DNA from: an uncultured Collinsella sp.
Lineage (GTDB): Bacteria > Actinomycetota > Coriobacteriia > Coriobacteriales > Coriobacteriaceae
DNA length: 10,213 nucleotides
Reading direction: 5' to 3'
Assembly: GCA_900545055.1 (NCBI GenBank)
Contig: UQXP01000054.1
Coordinates: forward strand, 1-10,213
Each line of letters opens with the position of its first letter. Position 1 is the first letter of the stretch. Made by a program: the position numbers and the translations under genes. The notes below the pieces were generated by a model. The model searched no databases and was not told the DNA's origin. It was given only the letters and a program-made list of their open reading frames with translations. This document shows positions 1 to 7,722 of the stretch, piece by piece.

Positions 1-41
1 TTTTGGGAGGAGTCGCTTTTTTGTTGCTAGGAGGTTGGCCC

Positions 42-929
42 GTGGTTGATGGGGAAAATCGTTCTGAGCTTCTTTCTGCTGATTGGAATGGCGAATGGAT
101 GCGCTTGCAGGCTGGTCGGTGGCGGGCTGATGATTCTTTTGAATGGGATAAGCGGGCTCGGCATTTTCGGCCGCTTGAGACTGCTCCGTATGCCCGGGAC
201 TTTATGAAGCTGCTGGCGTTAAAGCCTGGTGAATCCGTGCTGGATATGGGATGTGGGGCTGGGTCGATTGCTATTCCGCTTGCGCAAGACGGACATCCTG
301 TGATTGCTGCTGACTTCTCCCCTGCTATGTTGGGCACGCTTGATGCTGGCATTGAGTACTATGGGCTCGAGGATTGCATTACACCGCTTGAGCTTGCTTG
401 GGATGATGACTGGGATTTGGTTGGACCGGTCGCGAAAGCGGTAGATGTTGCCTTTGCCAGTCGCTCTGTCACCACGACCAACCTAAAAGGCGCGCTCGCC
501 AAGCTTGATCGAACGGCTCGTCGGCGTTGTGCTGTCACGATGGTCGCTAACTCCAGCCCGCGCTATGACCTGCACCTGATGAACGCCATCGGTGCCTCGG
601 TTACCTGCAGTAATGGCTTTGTGTATGCCTTTAATATCCTCATTCAGATGGGTGCTCTGCCGCAGGTTACGTACTTTGAATCACCTCGTCGCGATACCTT
701 CGATAGCCTTGAGGCGGGCGTGGCGGACTTCTCCCGCATGCTCGAGCACGGTAACGAGGATAAGATCGACCGTCTGCGCGACTACATCGCTCAACATATG
801 ATTGAGAATCCCCGTGCTGGCGAGCCAGGATCCAAAGGGGTGCCGCAGGGACGCTACATGCTCGACCACGTCCGCAAGGTCCGTTGGGCGTTTATTGCAT
901 GGGAGCCGGTCTCTTCGGGCCGTCCATAG
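42..929 (+). CDS. Class I SAM-dependent methyltransferase, substrate unknown
   Basis: The product (295 residues) carries the SAM-binding motif I of Rossmann-fold methyltransferases, VLDMGCGAGS at residues 66-75, followed about 20 residues later by an acidic strand end (AADFSPAML) that fits the ribose-binding position. The N-terminal segment is rich in Trp, Asp and Arg (near WDKRARHF) and probably helps form the substrate site. There is no signal peptide or membrane segment, so it should be cytosolic. I chose GTG at 42 because a perfect AGGAGG lies at 29-34, seven bases upstream. The frame is open further upstream to TTG codons at 21 and 3, and GGGAGG at 5-10 could serve the TTG at 21, so the start is likely but not certain. 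Codon use is odd: roughly the first 380 bases favour T-ending codons, the rest C-ending ones. The methyltransferase class is clear, but the substrate cannot be read from sequence. It lies 181 bases upstream of yhbY. Confidence 0.85.
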   Translation: MVDGENRSELLSADWNGEWMRLQAGRWRADDSFEWDKRARHFRPLETAPYARDFMKLLALKPGESVLDMGCGAGSIAIPLAQDGHPVIAADFSPAMLGTLDAGIEYYGLEDCITPLELAWDDDWDLVGPVAKAVDVAFASRSVTTTNLKGALAKLDRTARRRCAVTMVANSSPRYDLHLMNAIGASVTCSNGFVYAFNILIQMGALPQVTYFESPRRDTFDSLEAGVADFSRMLEHGNEDKIDRLRDYIAQHMIENPRAGEPGSKGVPQGRYMLDHVRKVRWAFIAWEPVSSGRP

Positions 930-1110
930 ACCGCTTTCGGCCGCCGTACACGTCCGCCTATAACCCGCACTGTTCTCCCACTCGGCATCCGCATTCTTTT
1001 TGAACTGGGCAAACACGCCCCACACCGCGCCGTTCCTGCGCTATCGTGGGACAGCTCACGTAGATTAAGGCCCCATCGCGGGGCGCCCCATACATAGAAA
1101 GCGAGAACCC

Positions 1111-1410
1111 ATGGCACTGACAGGAGCCCAGGTCAAGCAGCTTCGCAGCATGGCCCATCACTTCAACCCCGCCATCATCATCGGCAAGTCCGACATCAAC
1201 GAGGGCACCGTCGAGCAGACGGTCGCCTACCTGGAGAAGCACGAGCTCGTTAAGTGCTCCGTACTCGATGGTTCCAGCCTTTCCGCCCGCGAGGCCGCCG
1301 AAGAGCTTGCCGATCGCTGCCATGCCGAGGTCGTCCAGGTTATCGGCCGCAAGTTCTCGCTGTATCGCGAGTCCTCGCGCAAGGACATCGAGAAGATTAA
1401 GCTCGTCTAA
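1111..1410 (+). CDS. yhbY: YhbY family CRM-domain RNA-binding protein (ribosome assembly)
   Basis: This 99-residue protein matches the single-domain CRM family (E. coli YhbY, B. subtilis YqeI) over its whole length. The N-terminal LTGAQVKQLRSMAHHFNP, the central KHELVKCSVL and the C-terminal VQVIGRKFSLYRES correspond to conserved strands and helices. In this family the protein binds pre-50S particles and helps large-subunit assembly. The RNA-contact loop, normally GxxG (GKGG in YqeI, GSNG in YhbY), reads GKSD at residues 25-28, so the second Gly is Asp. The ATG start gives the family's usual N-terminus. Only a weak purine stretch (GAAAGCGAG) precedes it. A GCCCC/GGGGC stem (1070-1084, 5-base loop) sits in the upstream gap, and no clear promoter was found there. 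A strong terminator follows, so transcription ends here. Confidence 0.93.
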   Translation: MALTGAQVKQLRSMAHHFNPAIIIGKSDINEGTVEQTVAYLEKHELVKCSVLDGSSLSAREAAEELADRCHAEVVQVIGRKFSLYRESSRKDIEKIKLV

Positions 1411-1449
1411 GAGCCAACAATCCGGCGAGCCAACATACATCAAGCTTGC

Positions 1450-1481
1450 GAGCGTCCGAGCAATTCGGACGCTCATTTTTT
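1450..1481 (+). terminator. Intrinsic terminator of yhbY
   Basis: A 10-bp perfect stem, GAGCGTCCGA (1450-1459) with TCGGACGCTC (1465-1474), has a 5-base loop and is followed by A then six Ts (1476-1481). This is a textbook Rho-independent terminator for plus-strand transcription. Read on the minus strand the same hairpin lies just after the stop codon of the large regulator, but no T-run follows it there. Its action on that converging transcript is therefore doubtful. Confidence 0.9.
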
Positions 1482-4479
1482 ATCGTTCGACGAGCACGCG
1501 GTTAAGCCTACCCTCCACCAAGCGCTCGTACAGACGCCGCGTCTCGGGCTCGGGCACGCCATTGACCTGCTCCCTCAGGTGATGCATATGCCCACTGTAC
1601 AGCTCGACGATATCGCGTCGTCGCCCCGCCGCACCGTAGACGCGCATAGCGCAACGCACCATGTCCTCGCGCGCCGTCTCTTGCCGCAGCCCCGACTCCA
1701 CCAGCCATACCGCCGACTGCAGGTCGTTTTCTTCTAGGGCGGCATTCGCGCCCCGAATCATGCAGTCGATATACTTAGATTCCATAATGCGCCTCATACG
1801 CAAAAAGTAGGTGGGATTACAGCCATTGGGAACATACAACGGGCCGGCGTAAAGCTGCTCAATCTTAAGGCACAGCTCAATCAGATGGGGTCCGCGCGCA
1901 CCCGTGCGATTTCCCAAAACTTCGCGGCTTATCTGATCAAACAACCGCACGTCGGTCTTGACGTAATCGCCGTTAAGCCCAATGCACTCGTTTTGGATCA
2001 GCACACACGACTTGCCGTCCGGTGTCGGCCCCAAGGCCGAACGCAAGCGCGATATCGTCGAGTACAGGTTGTTGCGGGCGCTATTGAACTCGGCATGGGG
2101 CCACAGCTCCATGGCCAGCGTCTCGCGGTCGACCAGTGCATCCATACCCAGCGCAAGCCGCTCGGCAAGCGTCGCTGCTTTCTTGCGGCGCCACATCTTA
2201 TCCGTGATGGGAAACCCGTCGCGCTCGGCGCGAAACGCCCCAAACATGCGGATCTCGATATGGCCAATCACATCGACACCCTCGGCATCGCCGGCCTGGA
2301 ACAGACGCTCGCCTTCGCCCTCAAAGTCGTCACGCAGCGAATATCGCGACAGCTCGCGCACCGGGAGCTTCTTTCGAATTCTAGCAGCCGGCTCACCCAG
2401 ACAATGCATCGCAAGACGCGCAAACAGCCGATACGACGGATCTAAAATCCCCGGGCGGTTCATGGACATCCAGGCTGCAAGGTCGCTATCGCGGCCCGCG
2501 GAGGCCAAATGCAACGCCACCATCCAAGCCTCGGCACCACCGACCTGCGTCCGACTCAAATCGAGCAGCTCTGCCTCTTCGCGCACCGATACCATCGATG
2601 TATTGCGTAAGTACGCCGCGCGCTCTAGCAACAGTGCGTTGTCGCGTATGTATCCAATAGATTCCTCGGCAAGCCTGAGCACCTGCACCGCACGGAATTT
2701 GGCATTGACCGGACGCCCCTCAGCCAACGACTGCCAGCCTTCCAGTATCAAGCCAAACAACTGGACTTGATTGTCACGCACACGCACGGCAAAACGGTCG
2801 AGCTCATTGAATGCCTGCTCGTCGGTCACCGGCATGCCGGCAAACAGGCGCCGCGCCGATAATACCATGCGCACCCAGATGGCGAGTGCTCGGATGTCAC
2901 GCGCTTCGAGTGCCTCGAGCGTCAGGGCCATCTCGTCATCACGCTCGTCAGTCCCTGCATACGACCCATCAAATAGCTCCGTCAACATGCGGTCCGCCCG
3001 CACAAACGTCCCCGCGATATCGAGCTCACAATCGTAGACCTTATCCGTTTTGAGCCCTGCGAGGATCTCACCACCCTTCGCCCGCTCGGTCAGCCCATGT
3101 TTTATCTCGATATGTGCGGACAGCATGTCGAGTGCGGCACAAGACGCCTCACTTCCCAGCGCTGTATGGCTTGCCGGAAGCCCCAGACCACTATCTCCAT
3201 AACAGGCGGCCGTAAACGCGTGCGCTACCTTCCACGACACGGGATCGAGCTCGCAAATCGCTTGCTCGCCCGCATGCTCGATAATTGAGGCCATATACCG
3301 CGCGAGTTTTGTATTGGAGACGCTCACCGCCGCCAGATAGATGCCGAGTGCCTCGTCAGGCGTCGGCTCCGATACCCGGCCATCTGCTTCGGTCTTTCCC
3401 AGTGCCGCGCGGCAGACATCCCCTCCATGCCCCGTCAGGGCCAGATCGACCCCATACTGCCCGGCAAGCTCCAACACCGCACTGCGGTCCAAAAACGCGT
3501 CGGCAAGGTCCATCGCGGTATCGCAGCGCCCCGCTTTAATCAATATACGCGCCGCCCGCACAACGAGTTCGGGGCGAATTTCGGCGACCAGCTTGCGCAA
3601 TCGCAGACGTGCGTTATCCTCGGTACCCAAGCAGGTAAAGCTCCGGTCTGCCGGATCAACGCCAAATATGGGATAATCGCGGACAAGATAGGACTGGTCA
3701 ATCGCCGAAAGCCTAACACCGCAAGCCTCGAGCTCCGAAATATTGCCCTCACCCATTAGGACCATCAAGCATGCCACACTAAACAGGGCGTTGTTCTCGA
3801 GCGATGCCAGATCAACAAGTGCCGCACCGTAGATATTAACGATCTCGTTTTCGAGCATCTGGGCAACGTCTCCCTGCCCGTAGAGTCCCGACTGCATAGC
3901 CGAGACGAGCTCGGGCACGCCCTGCGTAAGCTGGTAGAAGTCGAGCGATGTGCTGATCGAGAACGCCGATGCCCACGCCGAATACTCATAGGCATGCACC
4001 TTGAGCATCTGCGCGTTGACTTTAATCGAATCGCCCAGTCCATGAATCAGCTGGCGATTCGAAGGACGGCAGCTCAAAAAGACCCCAACCCCCATAGCAC
4101 GCAGGCTTCGGATCCGGTCGATCAGCTCCTCGGTCTCGCTCTGGCTGAGATTAGGCACGTTATCGATTGCAATCAGGGAGTGCGGCTTGTCCTTAAGCTC
4201 ATCGGTAACGACCTCGAGCTGCATAAACACCTCGCGCCCAATAGCACGGTCTGCCTCGATGATCCGCACGGGACCTCGCGTCGGATCGCTTTTAACCTCT
4301 TGGGTATACTGCAGCAGCACCGAGGTTTTCCCAAAGCCATCAGGCGCGTAGAGGACTACGATGCCGGCCTTTCGGCCCTTGGCGATAAGTTCGTTCATCA
4401 AGCGATCGCGCCGCACCGTATAACTACTGCCCAGCGGCATAAGCTCGAGGTCGTCCGTATTGCCCAAATCGTTAACCAT
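1480..4479 (-). CDS. Large transcriptional regulator: MalT-like ATPase module plus SARP-type wHTH and BTAD domain
   Basis: This 999-residue protein has a signal-transduction ATPase at the N-terminus and a DNA-binding module at the C-terminus. The Walker A motif APDGFGKTS (residues 45-53) resembles the MalT-type [SA]PxGxGKT. A Walker B-like strand, SLIAIDNVPNL, is at 101-111, and GVFLSCRPS at 132-140 resembles the following sensor strand. Residues about 300-735 are helix-rich and probably form TPR-like sensor repeats, an inference from composition only. From about 741 (IEIRMFGAFRAERDG) an OmpR/SARP-type winged helix begins, with the typical recognition segment NSARNNLYSTISRLRSAL at 799-816. 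The remainder (about 841-990) fits a bacterial transcriptional activation (BTAD) domain. MalT itself has a LuxR-type HTH instead, so the architecture is closer to large SARP regulators. The ATG at 4479 has GAGGAG five bases upstream. The inducer and target genes cannot be read from the sequence, and no obvious target operon adjoins it. Confidence 0.85.
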   Translation of the reverse strand: MVNDLGNTDDLELMPLGSSYTVRRDRLMNELIAKGRKAGIVVLYAPDGFGKTSVLLQYTQEVKSDPTRGPVRIIEADRAIGREVFMQLEVVTDELKDKPHSLIAIDNVPNLSQSETEELIDRIRSLRAMGVGVFLSCRPSNRQLIHGLGDSIKVNAQMLKVHAYEYSAWASAFSISTSLDFYQLTQGVPELVSAMQSGLYGQGDVAQMLENEIVNIYGAALVDLASLENNALFSVACLMVLMGEGNISELEACGVRLSAIDQSYLVRDYPIFGVDPADRSFTCLGTEDNARLRLRKLVAEIRPELVVRAARILIKAGRCDTAMDLADAFLDRSAVLELAGQYGVDLALTGHGGDVCRAALGKTEADGRVSEPTPDEALGIYLAAVSVSNTKLARYMASIIEHAGEQAICELDPVSWKVAHAFTAACYGDSGLGLPASHTALGSEASCAALDMLSAHIEIKHGLTERAKGGEILAGLKTDKVYDCELDIAGTFVRADRMLTELFDGSYAGTDERDDEMALTLEALEARDIRALAIWVRMVLSARRLFAGMPVTDEQAFNELDRFAVRVRDNQVQLFGLILEGWQSLAEGRPVNAKFRAVQVLRLAEESIGYIRDNALLLERAAYLRNTSMVSVREEAELLDLSRTQVGGAEAWMVALHLASAGRDSDLAAWMSMNRPGILDPSYRLFARLAMHCLGEPAARIRKKLPVRELSRYSLRDDFEGEGERLFQAGDAEGVDVIGHIEIRMFGAFRAERDGFPITDKMWRRKKAATLAERLALGMDALVDRETLAMELWPHAEFNSARNNLYSTISRLRSALGPTPDGKSCVLIQNECIGLNGDYVKTDVRLFDQISREVLGNRTGARGPHLIELCLKIEQLYAGPLYVPNGCNPTYFLRMRRIMESKYIDCMIRGANAALEENDLQSAVWLVESGLRQETAREDMVRCAMRVYGAAGRRRDIVELYSGHMHHLREQVNGVPEPETRRLYERLVEGRLNRVLVER

Positions 4480-4863
4480 ACCCGCTCCTCAACTCGACCA
4501 CATGGACACCGTAACGCTAGACCATATGTATCGCTAGATGAATAGAGCGATGCTACGGTTTAGGATGTTTGTTGGTACGCAAATGGCAAGTTTTTGTTCA
4601 GCGTGGTCCGATTGAAACTTATCCCCCAACCAATCAGTCTTTGCGCAGGTCAATGCGCTTGCCAGCTTGTCCCATCCTTTGGCAGTGTACCTCAAATGAG
4701 CGCTGTTCAATTGTGTTGCGCAACTCACCTAACGCTAGCTACCGTCTGCGACCTTTTCATAGCATTTATGCATAGTATCTGTTATGGAATGAATCATGCT
4801 ATACCAGACGCACCCGTCAAGCTTGCGGCAAGGTTTTCGTCAAGCACACGGCGTGCGCCCAGC
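4480..4863. promoter_or_regulatory. Gene-free upstream region of the regulator, with repeated CGCTAG motifs
   Basis: These 384 bases between the regulator start and the nagB terminator contain no convincing gene. They are more AT-rich than the flanking genes. TAACGCTAG occurs exactly twice (4512-4520 and 4730-4738). CGCTAGA occurs at 4515-4521 and 4532-4538, 17 bases apart. An inverted repeat ATCGCT (4530-4535) / AGCGAT (4546-4551) with a 10-base spacer overlaps the second copy. These are candidate operators, possibly for the adjacent regulator, since SARP proteins are known to bind short direct repeats. Their function is inference only. Confidence 0.4.
4684..4710 (-). promoter_or_regulatory. 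Possible promoter of the large regulator
   Basis: Read on the minus strand, TTGAAC (4705-4710) and TACACT (4684-4689) are separated by 15 bases, or 16 if the -35 is taken one base earlier as ATTGAA. The spacing is short, and the transcript would have a leader of about 200 bases before the ATG at 4479. This is the best -35/-10 pair I could find upstream of the regulator, but it is weak evidence. Confidence 0.28.
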
Positions 4864-4889
4864 AAAAAGGCCCCCGCAAAGCGGAGGCC
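4864..4889 (-). terminator. Intrinsic terminator after nagB
   Basis: On the minus strand GGCCTCCGC (4889-4881) pairs with GCGGGGGCC (4877-4869), a 9-bp stem with one G-U pair and a TTT loop, followed by five Ts (4868-4864). It lies 35 bases past the nagB stop and would end a glmM-crr-nagB transcript. Confidence 0.9.
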
Positions 4890-4923
4890 TTCGGCAAAGC
4901 TATGTCGAGGTGCAGGATTCGCG

Positions 4924-5652
4924 CTACTCGCAGAGCGAAAGGGCGGCCTCGTCAGCAACGACAACGCAGTTGGTGTGCAGCTGCAGGATCGAAGCCGGGC
5001 ACTCGGGCGTAACCGGGCCATAGCACATGTCATGCACGGCCTGGGCCTTGGCCTCGCCATTGGCGACGACCAGGATCATACGGGCATACATGATGGTCTG
5101 GGTGCCCATGGTGTAGGCCTGACGGGGCACGTCGTCGATGCTGTCGAACAGGCGGCTGTTGGCCTGGATGGTGCTCTCGGTAAGGTCGACGCAGTGCGTA
5201 CCCTTGGAGAAGTGGTCATCGGGCTCGTTGAAGCCAATGTGACCGTTGTTACCGATGCCGAGTAGCTGCAGGTCGGGGTAGCCAGCGGCGGCGACGATCT
5301 TATCGTACTCAGAGCAGGCAGCGGCAGCGTCGGGGTTGGAACCATCGGGCACATGCGTGTTGTTCAGATTGATGTTGATGTGATCGAAGAAGTTCTCACG
5401 CATAAAGTAGTGATAGCTCTGGGGATCGTCATGCGAAAGGCCACGATACTCGTCCAGGTTGTAGGTGCTGACCTCGGCAAAGTCGACGTCGCCCTTCTCG
5501 TACCAAGCAGCGAGCTGCTTGTAGGCACCGATCGGGGTGGAGCCGGTGGCAAGACCCAACACGCAGTCGGGCTTGAGGATAACCTGCGCCGAGATAATAT
5601 TGGCGGCCTTGCGGCTCATATCTTCGTAGTCTTTAGCTTTAATGATCTTCAT
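4924..5652 (-). CDS. nagB: Glucosamine-6-phosphate deaminase NagB
   Basis: NagB converts glucosamine-6-phosphate to fructose-6-phosphate and ammonia, returning amino-sugar carbon to glycolysis. Family motifs are intact: the phosphate-binding loop LGLATGSTP (32-40), NLDEYRGL (65-72, with Asp67 matching the catalytic base, Asp72 in E. coli), and GIGNNGHIGFNEP (132-144, with the ring-opening His138 and partner Glu143). The frame is open to 5682, but I chose ATG 5652. It gives the family N-terminus (MKIIKAKDYEDM), and AAAGGA lies a few bases upstream. The resulting 242 residues equal the short Gram-positive form. The E. coli enzyme is about 266 residues with an allosteric C-terminal part, so classic GlcNAc-6-phosphate allostery may be absent. 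It follows the IIA gene by 114 bases and ends at a strong terminator. Confidence 0.96.
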   Translation of the reverse strand: MKIIKAKDYEDMSRKAANIISAQVILKPDCVLGLATGSTPIGAYKQLAAWYEKGDVDFAEVSTYNLDEYRGLSHDDPQSYHYFMRENFFDHININLNNTHVPDGSNPDAAAACSEYDKIVAAAGYPDLQLLGIGNNGHIGFNEPDDHFSKGTHCVDLTESTIQANSRLFDSIDDVPRQAYTMGTQTIMYARMILVVANGEAKAQAVHDMCYGPVTPECPASILQLHTNCVVVADEAALSLCE

Positions 5653-5738
5653 TACGCGTCCTTTCTCGTACAAGAGAGGCAAGGCTCCCTTACAAGCACT
5701 TGCCCGCTTTCAAGGGCGCCATCCGTAAACGTGATTGA

Positions 5739-5744
5739 ATTGTA
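5739..5744 (-). promoter_or_regulatory. Possible -10 element upstream of nagB
   Basis: TACAAT on the minus strand lies 87 bases before the nagB ATG, in the gap after the IIA gene. No good -35 is found at normal spacing, because that position falls near the 3' end of the IIA gene. An inverted repeat CTTG-N8-CAAG (5699-5714) lies downstream of it. nagB may therefore have its own promoter as well as read-through from upstream. Confidence 0.25.
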
Positions 5745-5766
5745 GGCTAAAGGCCAAGCGGAGCGA

Positions 5767-6264
5767 CTAGCGCTCACGCGCGACGATAAGCTGGTCCATC
5801 TCCTCGACGTGCTCGCCAACGGAACCCTTGATGCTCGAGAACTCAACGGAGTTGCACACCAAGATGGGAACCGTCACATCGTAGCCCTCGGCAGCAATTG
5901 CCTCGCGATCAAACTCAATAAGTACATCGCCCTTATGGACGATGTCACCCACTTGCGCATGTACGGTAAAGTGCTTGCCCTCGAGCTGAACAGTGTCCAA
6001 ACCAACGTGGATGAGCACATCCAGGCCATCGACCGTGTTAAGCGCAACGGCGTGTCCCGTGGGAAAAATGGCCTCGACCTTCGCGTCGGCCGGCGCGATC
6101 ACCCGCGTACCCGTGGGCTGAATGGCAACGCCCTGGCCCAAAAGGCCAGTGGCAAACGTCTGATCGTTTACCTCGGAGAGCGGAATGACGTCGCCCGAGA
6201 TGGGAGCATCCAGCGTAAGGACTCGACCACGCATACCAAAAGACCTTAGGACTTTAGTGAACAT
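5767..6264 (-). CDS. crr: Free-standing PTS IIA component, glucose family (Crr-like)
   Basis: This 165-residue protein is a complete IIA(Glc)-type domain (family PTS_EIIA_1). It takes phosphate from HPr and passes it to a IIB domain of a glucose-family permease. The two active-site histidines are visible: His71 in FPTGHAV and the phosphorylated His86 in LIHVGLDTVQLEG (84-96). The N-terminal region with APISGDVIPL and the C-terminal HAQVGDIVHKGDVLIEFD segment are also typical. No IIB or IIC domain is attached or nearby, so it must serve a permease encoded elsewhere. Given its place between glmM and nagB, a GlcNAc or glucosamine transporter is plausible, but this is inference. The frame is open to a TTG at 6285. 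I chose ATG 6264, which has the purine run GAGGGGGAG before it. The gap to glmM is 71 bases with no terminator. Confidence 0.92.
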   Translation of the reverse strand: MFTKVLRSFGMRGRVLTLDAPISGDVIPLSEVNDQTFATGLLGQGVAIQPTGTRVIAPADAKVEAIFPTGHAVALNTVDGLDVLIHVGLDTVQLEGKHFTVHAQVGDIVHKGDVLIEFDREAIAAEGYDVTVPILVCNSVEFSSIKGSVGEHVEEMDQLIVARER

Positions 6265-6335
6265 GCTCCCCCTCGGACATACCAAACAATCAAAATAACC
6301 GTATCAGTTTACCACTTGGCATCCGTTTTTGGCCA

Positions 6336-7673
6336 TTAGGGAAGTTCGCGCTTGACAACCTCGACGATATCGTCAACAACGCGCTGGGTCAGCTCGTGCG
6401 TCTCCGCCTCGGCCATGACGCGAACCAGCGGCTCGGTACCGCTCGGGCGCACCAAGATGCGGCCGCGACCGTTGAGCTCCTTCTCGGCGGCAGCGACGGC
6501 GTCCCAAATGGGCTGGCAATCGTCCAGGCCGGCCTTGTTGTCCGAATGCACGTTGACGAGCACCTGCGGATACTTCTTCATGATGCCGGCAAGGTCGGTG
6601 AGGGTGCGGCCGGTGCGCTTGAGCACAGCCAGAAGCTGCAGGGCTGTCACCAAGCCGTCGCCGGTGGTGTTGTGCTCCAGGAAGATGATATGGCCGGACT
6701 GCTCGCCGCCGATGACGGCACCGTCCTCGAGCATGCGCTCAAGAACATAGCGGTCGCCCACAGCGGTCTGGACCATCTCAAAGCCCTGCTCCTTCATAGC
6801 GATGGAGAAGCCCAGGTTGCACATAACGGTCGAGACGATCTCGGAGTTGGCGAGCTTGCCGCGAGCAGCCAGGTCGGAGCCACAGATAGCCAGGATGTAG
6901 TCACCATCGATCTCGTTGCCCTCGCTGTCCACGAACAGCACGCGATCGGCGTCGCCGTCGTGGGCCAGACCGATGTCGGCGTGGGTGCGCAGCACGAGCT
7001 CGCGCAGGGGCTCAAGATGGGTGGAGCCGCACTCGACGTTGATGTCGGTACCGCAGTAATCGGTGTTGATGGCATGGACCGTGGCGCCCAGGCGCTGCAG
7101 CGCGGCGGGCGTGGTCTGGCAGGAAGCACCATGACCGCAGTCGACGGCAACAACCAGGCCGTCGAGCTTAAGGCCGTCGAGCGTGCTGATGGCATGATCG
7201 ACATAGGCCTTGCGGGCATCCTTCATCTTGATGATGTGGCCCACACCGGCGCCGGTCGGCAGCGTGTCGGCAGCCATGGCCTCCTCGGACATAACCCAGG
7301 CGCTGATCTCTTCCTCAACCGCATCGGGAAGCTTCATGCCCTTGCGGCTAAAGAACTTGATGCCGTTGAACTCCGGCGGATTGTGCGAAGCGGAGATGAC
7401 GATGCCGCCGTCGAGCTCGTTTTGGACGGTAAGCAGCGCCACGGCCGGCGTAGGAATGACGCCGCAGCAGTGCGGGCGGCCGCCCTCGGCCATAATGCCA
7501 GCAGTCAGAGCGCTCTCGAGCATGGTGCCCGAAAGACGCGTATCGCGACCGATGCAAATGTCCGGACCAAGGAACTTGGTCGCCGCACGGCCAAGGCGAA
7601 ATGCGAGGTCGCACGAAAGGTCGGCGTTGGCGACGCCACGGACGCCGTCGGTACCGAAGATGTTCTGGGGCAT
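6336..7673 (-). CDS. glmM: Phosphoglucosamine mutase GlmM
   Basis: GlmM interconverts glucosamine-6-phosphate and glucosamine-1-phosphate, the step before UDP-GlcNAc and hence peptidoglycan. All four hallmarks are present in the 445-residue product: FGTDGVRG (6-13), the active-site serine loop ISASHNPPEFNGIKFF (93-108, phosphoserine Ser96), the metal-binding loop DGDADR (239-244), and GGEQSGH (322-328) with the C-terminal phosphate-binding RPSGTEP (409-415). Length matches the family. The frame is open to 7691, but ATG 7673 gives the family N-terminus and has AAGGAG seven bases upstream. It is separated from rpsI by a strong terminator and only 57 bases of leader. No convincing promoter is visible there. 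It probably heads a glmM-crr-nagB transcript. Confidence 0.97.
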   Translation of the reverse strand: MPQNIFGTDGVRGVANADLSCDLAFRLGRAATKFLGPDICIGRDTRLSGTMLESALTAGIMAEGGRPHCCGVIPTPAVALLTVQNELDGGIVISASHNPPEFNGIKFFSRKGMKLPDAVEEEISAWVMSEEAMAADTLPTGAGVGHIIKMKDARKAYVDHAISTLDGLKLDGLVVAVDCGHGASCQTTPAALQRLGATVHAINTDYCGTDINVECGSTHLEPLRELVLRTHADIGLAHDGDADRVLFVDSEGNEIDGDYILAICGSDLAARGKLANSEIVSTVMCNLGFSIAMKEQGFEMVQTAVGDRYVLERMLEDGAVIGGEQSGHIIFLEHNTTGDGLVTALQLLAVLKRTGRTLTDLAGIMKKYPQVLVNVHSDNKAGLDDCQPIWDAVAAAEKELNGRGRILVRPSGTEPLVRVMAEAETHELTQRVVDDIVEVVKRELP

Positions 7674-7722
7674 AGGATCGCTCCTTCCCAAGTAGGCAAA
7701 ACACAGTCGCCCACTCTAGTCG

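Noticed and set aside
906..945. Hairpin around the methyltransferase stop codon as a terminator
   Set aside because: CGGTCT/AGACCG can pair, but over a long loop and without a T-run, so termination there is not supported.
4534..4728. 64-codon minus-strand frame upstream of the regulator
   Set aside because: It would start at GTG with no good ribosome-binding site and matches no family I know. It is more likely part of the regulator's upstream region.
5233..5247. NagB active-site motif with Asn (GNNGHIGFNEP) where E. coli has Asp
   Set aside because: The short Gram-positive NagB, as in B. subtilis, has the same Asn, so this is a family trait and not loss of activity.
5653..5766. Search for a GntR-type NagR/DasR operator or catabolite-response element before nagB
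   Set aside because: No match to the TGGTCTAGACCA-like operator was seen, and the nearest cre-like stretch (TTGAAAGCGGGCAAG on the minus strand) misses several required positions.
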